Origin: Tamarix chinensis
Lineage: Eukaryota; Streptophyta; Magnoliopsida; Caryophyllales; Tamaricaceae
NCBI GenBank assembly: GCA_030549775.1
Contig: CM060172.1
Span: 125,849,122-125,913,121 of the forward strand
Reading direction: 5' to 3'
DNA length: 64,000 nucleotides
Part shown: positions 38,801 to 49,260 of the stretch, piece by piece
How positions within the stretch are numbered: position 1 is the stretch's first letter
Layout: each line of letters opens with the position of its first letter
Notes under the pieces: generated by a model
The model's input: the letters and a program-made list of their open reading frames with translations, nothing else
The model's database searches: none
What the model was told of the DNA's origin: nothing
Program-made: the position numbers and the translations under genes

Positions 38801-39670
38801 AAGTTTCACCAATCCATTTTGTGCTCTATTATCAATGGATAGCTGAATATATTTATTGAAATGAACTGTTGGAGAACTCTTGAGTACTGAATAGACGAGC
38901 AGGCGATACATTTGCCAAAAAATTGTTTCTATAATGTGTCCAAGATGTTCCTTTCAGTTTCTTTAAAAACTGTTGATTCTATTTGATGACAAAATGTTCC
39001 AATATTTTTTCTTTTAGTTTCTATTAGCAAAAGGGGACAAGGAAAAACAGAAATGCCAAAATCTCGTGAATGCACAGATACTGTCAGTTGAGCATCTTAT
39101 AATGAATGGCATCAAATTGGGTGATCAAACTACATCATACCTTTTTGTGAAATAAATCAACCAATGGATTGGATGGGAAACTTTGTGAATAACCATCCTA
39201 CTAATTGTACCTTTTTTCTTTTCCTCCCTATTGGAGCTTAAATAGTTAAAGGCCTAACTAGAATAAGGTTGAGGGCAATATTTTACCAAAAAATACCTTG
39301 AAGCTTATGTGAAGAGACTATCATCCAAGATTGCCAAGGCTATATTGAATTAGCCTTTCCTTGAAGCTGCATCTGAAGTATGTGCAGCAGTTTTTTAGCT
39401 GTTATTGCATCACCTTGTGATGGATCATGATCTTTCATAGTTGATCGGTTGATTTGTTGTTTCAGCCCTCAATTGCTGCACTTTGGCAGACCAATTGTCT
39501 ATGAAGCATGTTACCTAATTGAATTTTGTACTGAACAGACTAATGGTGGAGAGCAGTGTGAGTTGCTTGCTAGCTACATTGCAAACGAAATCGGAGATAG
39601 CTTTCAGCATGTAAGCATAATACCAGATTTTGCTGGTATCATGCGATTTCTCACCGGGTTTCGGATTTGA
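35810..39670 (+). CDS. HemK/PrmC-type protein-(glutamine-N5) methyltransferase
   Basis: There are three exons: 35810-36574, 38489-38734 and 39539-39670 (stop TGA), all with GT-AG introns in phase 0, giving about 380 residues. The family uses S-adenosylmethionine to methylate the GGQ glutamine of peptide release factors. Seen are PFQYIVGCEHWRDL and IPRPETE before the core, SAM-binding motif I DLGTGSGALAIG (about residue 210), ATDVSPISL, and the catalytic SNPPYIPS (NPPY at about 282-285). The C-terminus has FETNGGEQ across the last junction. The first ~60 residues are Ser- and Arg-rich with few acids, which suggests an organelle transit peptide. I chose the ATGATGAAGGCAGC start because it begins that segment. 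An in-frame ATG at 35717 would add 31 residues. Introns are 1914 and 804 bp. The gene looks intact. Confidence 0.92.
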
Positions 39671-39760
39671 TTAAAAGATCTAGATTTTATGTATGGAATT
39701 TGAAGGCAAAAAGGTATGTGAAAAATGTTAGGGATATCGCATGAAATATTCTCGTATTAT

Positions 39761-39766
39761 AATAAA
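39761..39766 (+). terminator. Possible poly(A) signal of the methyltransferase gene
   Basis: An AATAAA lies about 90 bp after the stop codon, a usual distance for a plant near-upstream element. Confidence 0.45.
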
Positions 39767-39779
39767 ATCCACAATATGC

Positions 39780-42092
39780 CCCTACTCTAATTTACACTGC
39801 ACCAGAAATCCAGTATTTTCATTTTCTAGCACCACTTGCCTTTCTGTTACTTTTTCTATTAAAGTGTCTGATATGGTAGAGGACTGAAGAATTTTTTTAA
39901 TGAATTTTTGACCTAGAATGCCCTTGTACTAATTGCAGAGAGTGTATTATTGAGACTACCATGGAAATATGACAAGAAAGCTTTGTAAAATAGAGGAAAT
40001 GGAGAAGGAGAAAGAAGGTTGTCGATCTTATTATTCTATTGTTATCACAATTAATGGCTCAGAATGAGATTTAGATACAAATCATTACATGCTTGATGCA
40101 TAAAAATCTCTGACTGTTTGTCTAAAAGCTTAATGAACTTATTACAACCCCATCTATACATCAACATGTATGAACTTTGACCGAACTTTATCAACCTATT
40201 TGTTCATCATAGCTAGATTAGGCCAACAAAAGCCAAAACCAAAGTTATTAGAATCTAGATTCTATTTAGAATCAATAAAAGTCATCAAAATCGAATTGCA
40301 TAATAGGATATTATAGATACCATAAAAATATAATCCTGATATAGGATATTAGAATCTAGATTCTACCTAGAATCGATAGAGGTCATCAAAATCAAATTGT
40401 AGAATTGGATCGTAGGATATTACAAAATCTCATAATCAAAGCTAAAAACACTAAAAAACTTATTTTAGCCTTTTATTTGGTCGCTATTGAAGTTGTAGCA
40501 AGAAATAAGAAACACAGATTACTAATAATATGCATACAAAAAGTATTATTATATGGATGATGCATACAACATAGCTAACAATACTATAAAATAATAATAA
40601 AAAGATAATTATGAATTAAATAGAAATTAGTAAACAAATAATATAAAAAATTTAATGCATTTGTTTTACTCTACATATAGAGTTTTAATATTTTTCTCTC
40701 AAATAATTGACATTGTTAATATCTCAATCATGTGTTCCTTCGTAGTGGTTGATGATCAATATATAATATGTATAGTAGGAATAAGAGGGAAATAAATTTT
40801 AAAGGAAATGGATAAACAATTATAGGTAGTATATAGGATTGTAAGATTTTACCTAGAATCGTAAATCATTTAATGACTTTTGGATCGTAAAATCATAAGA
40901 TTTGGATAAAAAATGAAAGGCTTTGAATAAATCAAAAACATGATTTCAAAACTCAAAACTGGACCTTTAGAAAAATCGAATTGAACAAATCAAGATAGAT
41001 CCAAGACTTTTAACAATAACCCAAAACAAAAGAGCACCAAAGCTTGATTGCACGCTACTGAGACCAAATTTGGTGAGTCAAATCGAGGAAGAAGAAGAAG
41101 ATGTACTAGGATGAGTCACACATCCCAGGCCTGACCTAAAATTGAACCAAACGAAGCACTCCACACATCTCAAAGGGCGCAAACGAACACAAAAATCCTA
41201 GAACAAGGTTAAGGAGCTACAATAAGAGTAGATTTGGGTTGAACACGCTGTAATCGAAACTTCAACTCAAACCCAATCTTGAGAGACGGGTAAAGGAGAA
41301 GCGAAACAAGGAGAAACCAGCAAAAACCAAAGAAAACCAAAATCAAACGCGAAGCAACCAAGATGCAAACCTTAGAGCTCTGATGTGGCACTAATCAAAC
41401 AACCAAGTCATATCCAAACCTCAAGACAATTATCTAATTGAGTCAAAGAGCACACACCAACGAAATTCAAAAGGTGAACACAAAAAATCGTAGCTTTAGA
41501 GCTCAGACCTGAGAGAGTCTCTAATGAATAGAACTATATTGAACGAGTTCAAAGAAATGTTGCCAAACTCCATATCTGACCATGAAAGACCAAATCAAAT
41601 AGAAGCAACAACTCCTCTCTAATTGAATTGTTGTTCAAGCAAAAGGTTCAAAATTGAGAAAACGGGAAGACTCAAACAAAAAACTGACAATGAAAGAGCT
41701 CGAAAGAATCAAAATGGCGGGCTAAGATAGGAAAAATTAAAACAAAAGGCCAAGGAAGAAGATGAACTTTGGGGGGGGGTGAAAATAAAAAATGGAATGA
41801 GGAAGGACAAATGTTGCTAGAAAATGAAAATACAGGGTTTTCTTATGCAGGATAAATTAGAACGGGGGCATCTTGTACATTTTATTAAATAAAGGGGCAT
41901 TTTGTGCGATATCCCAAAATACTAATATTTCCTAACATTTATATTATACTAAGAATCGTATCTTCTTCTACTATGTCAAAGTTCATTTTTATGTATACAT
42001 TATAGTGATTGAGTCGCTTAGACTAACATATAATTATGCTTGAAAAATAAGGGGGAAATGGAAGAGTGTATTACTAGCATAATACAACAATC
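39780..42092. other. Intergenic DNA without a recognised gene
   Basis: It is AT-rich, with a direct duplication at 40248-40450, a G10 run near 41770 and GAAGAAGAAG runs. Short frames do not resemble known proteins. Confidence 0.5.
40248..40450. repeat. ~101-bp tandem duplication
   Basis: TTAGAATCTAGATTCTA begins both copies at 40248 and 40349. Both continue with TAGAATC, GTCATCAAAATC and GATATTA. Confidence 0.75.
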
Positions 42093-42097
42093 ACCTG

Positions 42098-42591
42098 TAT
42101 GAGTTTATACCTTATCTTTAGCGTGGAGTTTATCATAGATGGTTACGTGTGGGTGTTTGGAGGAGGACTTGGTGTGAAACTGATACAGGAGGAGGAAACA
42201 TGAGGGGTCAATGTTTCCTGTGTTCTCTTTTGTTCTGTAGTTTTGGTCAAAATCCGAGTGTTCAAGGAAAAACACAGGGGACAACAAAGTTTATGTTTTT
42301 TTGGTGCCATGCCATTGCGATTTTCATTAAAAATGGTTCCTATTGTATTTAAAACTTCTTTTTCAACCCTAATTAACATCAAAATTTCTCGTGTCAAATT
42401 CTCTTGCATCTTAGAACCAACCTTAAGTGAGAATTTGTCAATATAGGTGAATTTGTGAGGATTATAGACTATCCTTGTAATCATAATTTCTACACATAAT
42501 AAGATCATTTTTTTTCCCAATACTTATTCTTGATTGTGTTTTCTATATTAAATTTTAGAATCCTTAATTCTTTACTAGTGAATTCCTAACA
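42098..42591 (+). repeat. 5' LTR of the copia element
   Basis: It ends CCTAACA just before the PBS and pairs with 46947-47482. Exact start is uncertain by a few bases. Confidence 0.75.
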
Positions 42592-42594
42592 ATC

Positions 42595-42606
42595 TAGTAT
42601 TAGAGC
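42595..42606 (+). other. Primer-binding site of the copia element
   Basis: TAGTATTAGAGC differs by two transitions from TGGTATCAGAGC, the initiator-Met tRNA complement, and sits 3 nt after the LTR. Confidence 0.75.
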
Positions 42607-42614
42607 TTGGATCC

Positions 42615-45600
42615 GTGCTCGAAATGCAACAGATAATATCTACAAAATTTGATATTGAGAAGTTTGATCATTCAGTGAATCTTGACCTGTGGAAGTTGAA
42701 CATAAAGGTGATTTTGATTAAGAACGGATTGGAAAAAATATTATTTGAAAAAGAAAAGAACAATGCGATGATGACTAATGAGAAGTTTAAGGAGATCAAT
42801 CTAAAGGCCCTATCTAATATACAATTGTCTTTTTCAATGAGGTCTTGCGAGAGGTGTCTAACAAGATAATTATGTCTACTTTGGAATCTTTATGTATAAT
42901 GAAATCGGTGACAAATTAAAATTAGGGGGAAAACGATCTTTAAAATTTCATTTTGTTAAATTTAACTATTCTTGTTTACCCACAAAATATAGATGTTAAA
43001 TTGGCTGATGAGGGTTTTATTATTAAATTGTTGTGTTCTTTACATGTTAATTATAAACACTTTTGAGACCATATTGTATGGTAAATATGAGTTAGTTCTT
43101 AGGGATTTCAAAAACACCTTTGCTACAATGGTAATTGATTGAAAATCAATTGATGGGACTAACACAGTGAGATGCTTATAGCAAGGGAAGAACACGGAAC
43201 AGGGTCCTAGTGATAAGAAGAAATGCAGACCGAATTCTAAAAATGAATACAAGAGTGTTATGTGTCACGAGTGTTGCAAAAAGTGTCTTATTAGAAAGTT
43301 TTTCCCTAATAATAAATCCAAAGATAAATGTGGTGGTTTATCTATCTCAAAGAATGTTGTTATTGCCCAAGATGGCACTAATGGTAATTTGTTAATTGTC
43401 ACTGATAGACAAACATTAATAGATAGATAGATTTGTACCGTATTTGTCCAAATAAGAACTGATTCCAAACTTACGAGACAACTCGTGGTAGATTAGTTTT
43501 GATGGATAACAATGTTGCATTTAAAATTGCTAGAATTGGGGTCAGGAAGGTGAGAATGTACGATGTCATAGTTAGGACATTATCTAATATTCAACATATC
43601 TTAGAGATGACCAAAACTTTAATTTTATTGAGTTCATTGGATTGTAATAAATATCATTGTGTAATTGAGAATGATATAATAAGGATTACTGAAGGGGTTA
43701 TTGTTGTTATGAAAGGCAATAAGATTAGACCATTTTATGAGTTTATTGGTTTGACTATTAAGGGTGTAGTTGTAGTGACACGTGCAATGCTCAGATATTA
43801 CTAGACTTTGGCATATGCAACTAGAACACACGAGTGTCAAAAGCATAATATAGTTCTTCAAGAAAAGGTTGCAAGATGTGTTGAGTGCTCTAGAAATCTA
43901 AGAGTATTGAGTATTCAGCAGATAGAAGCAGGTAAGCTTTTGAGCAACTACGCATAATACGAACGCGCTTCTTGATTATATCTATTCAGATTTGTAGGGT
44001 CCTACAAGGATGGATTGCGGTACTCTTATTAATGATTTCTCTAAGAAGGTATGGACTTATTTTAATAAAACTAAGAACGATGTATTTGCTATTTTCAAGT
44101 GTTGTAAGAATGTACTAGAGAAGCAAATTGGGAGATAGCTCAAGTGTCTTCGGCTAAATAATGATCTTGAATTTGTGGAGCAATATTTTATTAATTGTTG
44201 TAAAGACCATGGAATTGCTAGACACAGTACATGTATTGGAAGACCACAACAGAATGGGGTCGCTGAGATGATGAACAAAACCATATTAGAGCAAGCTCAA
44301 TGTATGTTATTGTATTTGGATTAGGCAAGGAGTTTTAGATTGAAGTAATTCACATAGCAGCATTCCTGACACCTAATTGTTTTATTGAGTTGAAGACACC
44401 TGAAGATGTATGGTTTGTTAAAATTGCTTATTGTTTTGATTCACATATTTTTGGATGTATTGCATATGGCTATATGAATGATGGGAAGCTCAAGTCTAGG
44501 GTCAGGTGTATCTTCCTAGGCTATATATTTCGAGTGAAGGGTATAGACTGTGGAATCTCTTTGCATCCAAATATCTGATATGTCATATTTAATGAGTTCA
44601 TTTTCCTTCAGAAGATGGATTCTTCCACTGATAGATAGTGGTGGAGTAAGATAATCTACATAGTGTTATGGGCCAAGGAAAGGTGGAGGTGGAGGTTGAT
44701 TTTGATAAAGAGACTCTGTTGATATATCCACTATCCCTGACGTGGACTGATCCAAGCAACAGATAGAACAGAGGGGCATTGCTTCAGGTAGACAACGGAA
44801 GGCTATTAAGCCTTTTGTCATGTAGAGGACCCAATGTCATACTCAAATGTCATTGTTAGTGTTAATAATGCTGAGTGACGTGCTGATATGGAGGATGAGA
44901 TACAATTTTTACAAAAGTATTAAACATGGGAACTTGTGAAAACACTTAAGAGAGAGGAAAATTTTTGTTTGTGAGTGTACAAATTCAAACAAGAACCTCA
45001 GAAATCAAGAGACCAAGATATAAGACACATTTAGTTGCACGCAGGTTCAATCAAATACCTGGTGTAGACTACAAGGTATTTTCTCCTGTTGTTATGCATA
45101 CTTCTATTTGTATTCTACTTGCACTTGTGGCTATGTAGGCTATGGAGTTAGAGCAATTGGGTGTTAAAACAATGTTTCCACATGGTGAGCTTGAGGAAGA
45201 GATCTATATGTGCCAACTAGATGATTTTATTGTTGAAGCCATACAGGATCATGTGTGCTTATTAAAAAAGTCAATATATGGTTTGAAGTAGTTGCTTAGA
45301 CAATGGTATAAGATGTTTGATTAATTTATGATTGAGCATAGATTCTTCAAGAGTGATTACAATAGATGTGTATACTTGAAGGAAGTAGATGACGGTTCTC
45401 TAGTGTATCTTTGTTGTAAGTCGATGTCATACTTATGGCATCAAAATATTTGTCTAAATTTAACAAGATAAAAACAATGCTGAAAACTAAGTTGAGGATG
45501 ATGGATCTTGGAACTGCAAAGAGGATAATTAGTACGGAGATCATTTTGAGATTGTAGACAAAAGCGTATATACTTGTCACAAGAATAATATGTCAACAAG

Positions 45601-46860
45601 TTTTTGGAATGGCTTCATATGACATATGTCAAACTAGTTAACACTCTTTTAGCTACCTAGATTGTCTGCGTTGGATTGCCTTAACTCCAAAGATGAGGAA
45701 GAGTGTATGACTATAGTTTGTACCAAGCTAGATATTACTTAAGTTGCGAGTAGGTATATGGCAAATTCAGGAAAAACTCATTGGCAAGTAGTGAAGTGGA
45801 TTTTAAGGTACTTTAAGGATACATCATCATCTTATTTAGAGTACAGGAACCGATGCGTTGGATGCAGGCAATTAGATCGCGATCGCGGTCGCGGTATCGG
45901 AGCGTCGCGAACGATAAATTATGTGTTGCGGTCGTCGCGGCATGAATTTTTATTTTTATTTCACCATATACAATAATTATCATTTATTGATCATTTGAAT
46001 ATAAATATTCAATAAACTAGTATTTTATATCATATAAAAAGTATTAGAGTGAGTCATTATATGCTAAATTTTTCTAATAACCCTAAATTTACCTTAGAAT
46101 GAAAAAAGACATGTTATTTAATAGTAAATGTGAAGATAATGAATAGTAATACTTTATTATAATTCAATAGTAACTTGATCTAAGATATATATAGTAAATA
46201 AATAAATAAAAATTATCATGCATGCCTTTTTCAGTAGATTTAAGAATTCTCAATAAATCGCCGATTTATCGGGATTTATCGGCAATACCTATTTATCGGC
46301 CGATTTACCGGCGATTTATCGGCCGATAAATGTGAAATTTTAAAATCGCAGCGTATCGGTAATTTCGTGTCGCGGCTGACCCAAAAACCGCTAAATAGCG
46401 GCCGCTACGCTATAGCGGGATCGCTATTTAATTGTATGGTTGGATGGGTTCATTGACTCTAATTATGGTGAAGATCTTGATAATAGAAGCTTGACCAGTT
46501 GTTACTTGTTTTGTCTTGGTAGTTTTGCAATTATTTGGAGAGAGTCCTTGTAAGAGAAGATTGCATTGTCTACCACTAAGGATAAGTACATGGCCATGAC
46601 CAAGACTTTTCAAGTAATTGCATGCTTAGAAGATGAATTCGTGAGCGTGGATTTGATCTTGGTGCTTTTATTGTTCAAAGTAATAGTAAGAGTGATATTT
46701 GTTTGCACAGAATTAGAATTCTTTCCACCTTTAAACAATGCACATTGATACCATTTTTGTTTGTAAGGTTATGTTGGAGAAGTTGGTTAGTGTAGGGAAT
46801 CCAGTGGATATGCTAACAAAGTCATTAACCATGAACACGTTTGAACATTACTTATACTTG
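42615..46860 (+). pseudogene. copia gag-pol remnant
   Basis: Reading along the plus strand: a gag start FDHSVNLDLWKLNIK (42615-42869), a degenerate zinc knuckle CHECCKKCL (about 43262), GAG-pre-integrase LWHMQLEHTSVKS (about 43806), integrase core GRPQQNGVAEMMNKT (about 44237) and IFGCIAYGYMNDGKLKSR (about 44448). The RT segment RRFNQIPGVDYKVFSPVV lies near 45040. RNase H begins WILRYFKDTSSSYLEYR (about 45790) and, after the MITE, continues GFIDSNYGEDLDNRS (about 46447). Many stops and frame changes separate the pieces. At the RT catalytic YVDD position (45417-45428) the codons are TAA, GTC, GAT, GTC, so both the Tyr and the last Asp are lost. It is inactive and old. Confidence 0.85.
45865..46438. 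mobile_element. hAT-type MITE (574 bp), TSD GTTGGATG, in copia RNase H
   Basis: It is flanked by exact 8-bp duplications GTTGGATG at 45857-45864 and 46439-46446. Ends CAGGCAATTAGATCGCGATC and, reverse-complemented, CATACAATTAAATAGCGATC match at 16 of 20 positions. The interior is non-coding, with TATCGGCCGATAAAT-like inverted motifs and GC-rich edges. The 8-bp duplication and CA...TG ends point to hAT. The RNase H frame resumes after it. Confidence 0.85.
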
Positions 46861-46946
46861 GTCGGTGTACATATGCCTTGAAGCCCTTTAAGGCATAGCA
46901 TTTTTAAGATATTCCTGTGTATTCTTGTTGCAAGGTGTCATAAGAT

Positions 46947-47482
46947 TGAGAATTTTAAGCTTCTGACTTGTATTTGATGTGAAGTATAACATGGATGATT
47001 ACATATGGATTTCCAAATGAGATTGGAGCGAAACCAAGATCGGAGGAGGAAACACAAGGGCTTGTGTTAACAAACACGACTCTTGTTTCTTGTGTACTCT
47101 TTTGTCCTGTAAGTTTTGTCAAAACTCAAGTGTTTAGGGGAAGAAACATGGGGTCTCGTGTTTAGCACAATTCGTATTTTTCTCCAATCACATTGCCACC
47201 TTGATTTCATTAGTAACAGTTCATACTATATTTAAACCTTTGTTCCTAATTAATGTCAAACTATCTCTTTTCTAATTATCTTTATATCTTTGAACTCTAA
47301 ATGAGAAAAATTGTCTATTTAAGTTATTTTGTGATTGATTAATCATTGTTTATCCGTGTTATCACAATTGCTACATGTCATAAGATCATTTATTTCCTCA
47401 ATTTTTGTTCTTGATTATGTTTTTTCTATTAATTTTTAGAATCCCAAATTCCATTTAATTAAATATCAATAAACTTCCAACA
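46947..47482 (+). repeat. 3' LTR of the copia element
   Basis: It is colinear with the 5' LTR and ends TTCCAACA at 47482. The two LTRs differ at many positions and by indels, which indicates an old insertion. Confidence 0.75.
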
Positions 47483-49260
47483 ACCTGACAAATAGTGTAA
47501 TTTATACGACTGAAGAGTAGCAAACGACACAGTTGTATAATGCCTGTCTTTGATTTTTTCGATGCTTGCTGCTAATTGGTTTCACTTATATTGTCAGCCC
47601 CCTATCTTGTTGAAGCAACTGATAGATCCCTAATTAAATACACTTATTCTAGGAGGGCGAATTTGGCTAATGGTGATAAGTGTATAGGGGCACATGGGGA
47701 TAAGTGTGGCTGAGCCCCACTTTTGCTGAAGTATTACAATTCTGTTATTTCTATTTCTGTATTTCTTGAAGAATCTGTTGGAGTCTATTAGGGGGGGGGG
47801 AATATTAGATTCTCTATTTCTTTTAGCTTTTCTTAGTTTAGCTGGGCAGTTAGTTAAGTGTCGCAGGGGTGAATTGTCAATATATATACACATGTAATCA
47901 GGGAGGAAGGGGAGGATAGATTCTGGCTTGGAGGTACCAGGCCCTCAGATAGCTTGAAATATTCGATCATTAACTCTAATATCAGAGCAATTTTCCTGTT
48001 ACCAGCATTTCCCTCTCTGAAACTATCAGCCACCAGCTTTAATTGTGTGTTTGCCTGATGTATGTGAGCATTGGTAGTTCATTCAGTCTCTTATTCACAG
48101 GTTTGGCCAATCCTACTTTGAAAACATTGCAGCTGTTTGGAAAATTTTCAACCAGCAATGTAAAACTGTAGGGACAGGAGCTTGTCTGGATACCGAGGGG
48201 CAGTAATTCTGTGACGAGGGCCTCTATAGGATACCTGTGGCAATCTCATGGTACAGTGCAAAGGATACTGCGGGATTGGTGGAGAGGGATTGGTGCAGTG
48301 GCAACAGGATACTCCGGGGTGGCAAACTTACTCCGTGGGTTATTGTCGGTAGTATGGCCATGTTGCTGCATCCAAGTTCTTTTTCTGGAGAAACAGGCCA
48401 TTGCTTATTCGATCACATGGTTCTATTGGTGCTTGGCTGTGCCATTGATGCAACTTGTACTATACTAGAGAATTTATATTATAAGGCCCCGTCTACCATA
48501 CTTGTATACCTACTTGTAAAATGTTTTGGTCAACATTGATCGGTCTTAGTACTAGTGTGCAAGGGAACGGCTCGGCTAATGCAACGTGTTGACACATGTT
48601 CGATCGCAGCAGCAGAATGAATTGAAACATTCTTCAAAACATGCTCAGCAACTTGTTCACAAAAAGCGTTTAACATGACGAAATCACAGCCAGCATGTAA
48701 GCAAAGCTACTATAAAATTCTACACGTCAAGATGTAGAAGCTGGACAAGGGCCTGTAAAATTGGCGAGTGCAAGACCAAAAATTTTGAAACATCGTGGAT
48801 AACTGATTTCTTTATCTTTCCGAAAGCGTCTTTATTACAACTGGTTACTTTACTAATGTACATTACATGGAAGAACAGCCAAGCAATTATCGATTCTATC
48901 CAAGCCTCGCTGTCTTTGGACCTTGGTTATGAAGAACAAGTAGCTTTCCCACTAACAGGGATCTATATCTTCTTTGCAGCCATGCATCGTCCCAGCGGAT
49001 GAAGATAACAAAACTGATTTGCTGGGGGGTTGGTGGGAATGAGCTACAACAGGATACGATCGATATATTTACAATGCAGAAGAAATCAAGCGAAACTGCT
49101 TAGTTTCAATCTGAAACAAACCCCTTACCCATTCTCTTCTCATTACCTTTTTCGATGAAATTTGGGCCCATGCCTCATCTTCGTAGTTTTATTTGCCTGT
49201 TTCCCTTCAGAGGCGTTTTTTTTTCTCAGTAAAACGACCATTCTCCTGTTAGATGCTACA
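47483..49260. other. Intergenic region, possible LTR scrap, and 3' UTR of the J-protein gene
   Basis: TAATATCAGAGCAA at 47978-47991 resembles a retrotransposon PBS. The preceding 200 bp, starting TGTTGGAGTCTATTAGG at 47776, could be a short LTR, but no partner was found. The open frames at 48211-48539 match nothing known. From about 48830 to 49260 lies the likely 3' UTR of the minus-strand J-protein gene. Confidence 0.4.
48831..48836 (-). terminator. Possible poly(A) signal of the J-protein gene
   Basis: TTTATT on the plus strand reads AATAAA on the minus strand, about 425 nt after the stop codon. Confidence 0.4.

Larger units (their letters stand above)
42098..47482 (+). mobile_element. Ty1/copia retrotransposon, decayed, both LTRs present
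   Basis: The two LTRs share colinear segments, such as CTCTTTTGTYCTGTA, AATTAA and TAAGATCATTT. A PBS and copia-ordered gag, integrase, RT and RNase H traces lie between them. ACCTG occurs at 42093-42097 and 47483-47487 and may be the target duplication, though the 5' boundary is not a clean TG. Without the 574-bp MITE inside it, the length is about 4.8 kb, normal for copia. Confidence 0.85.

Noticed and set aside
48211..48539. Two overlapping frames of 85-100 codons
   Set aside because: No recognised family, overlapping frames, position downstream of the J-protein gene; no support as a gene.
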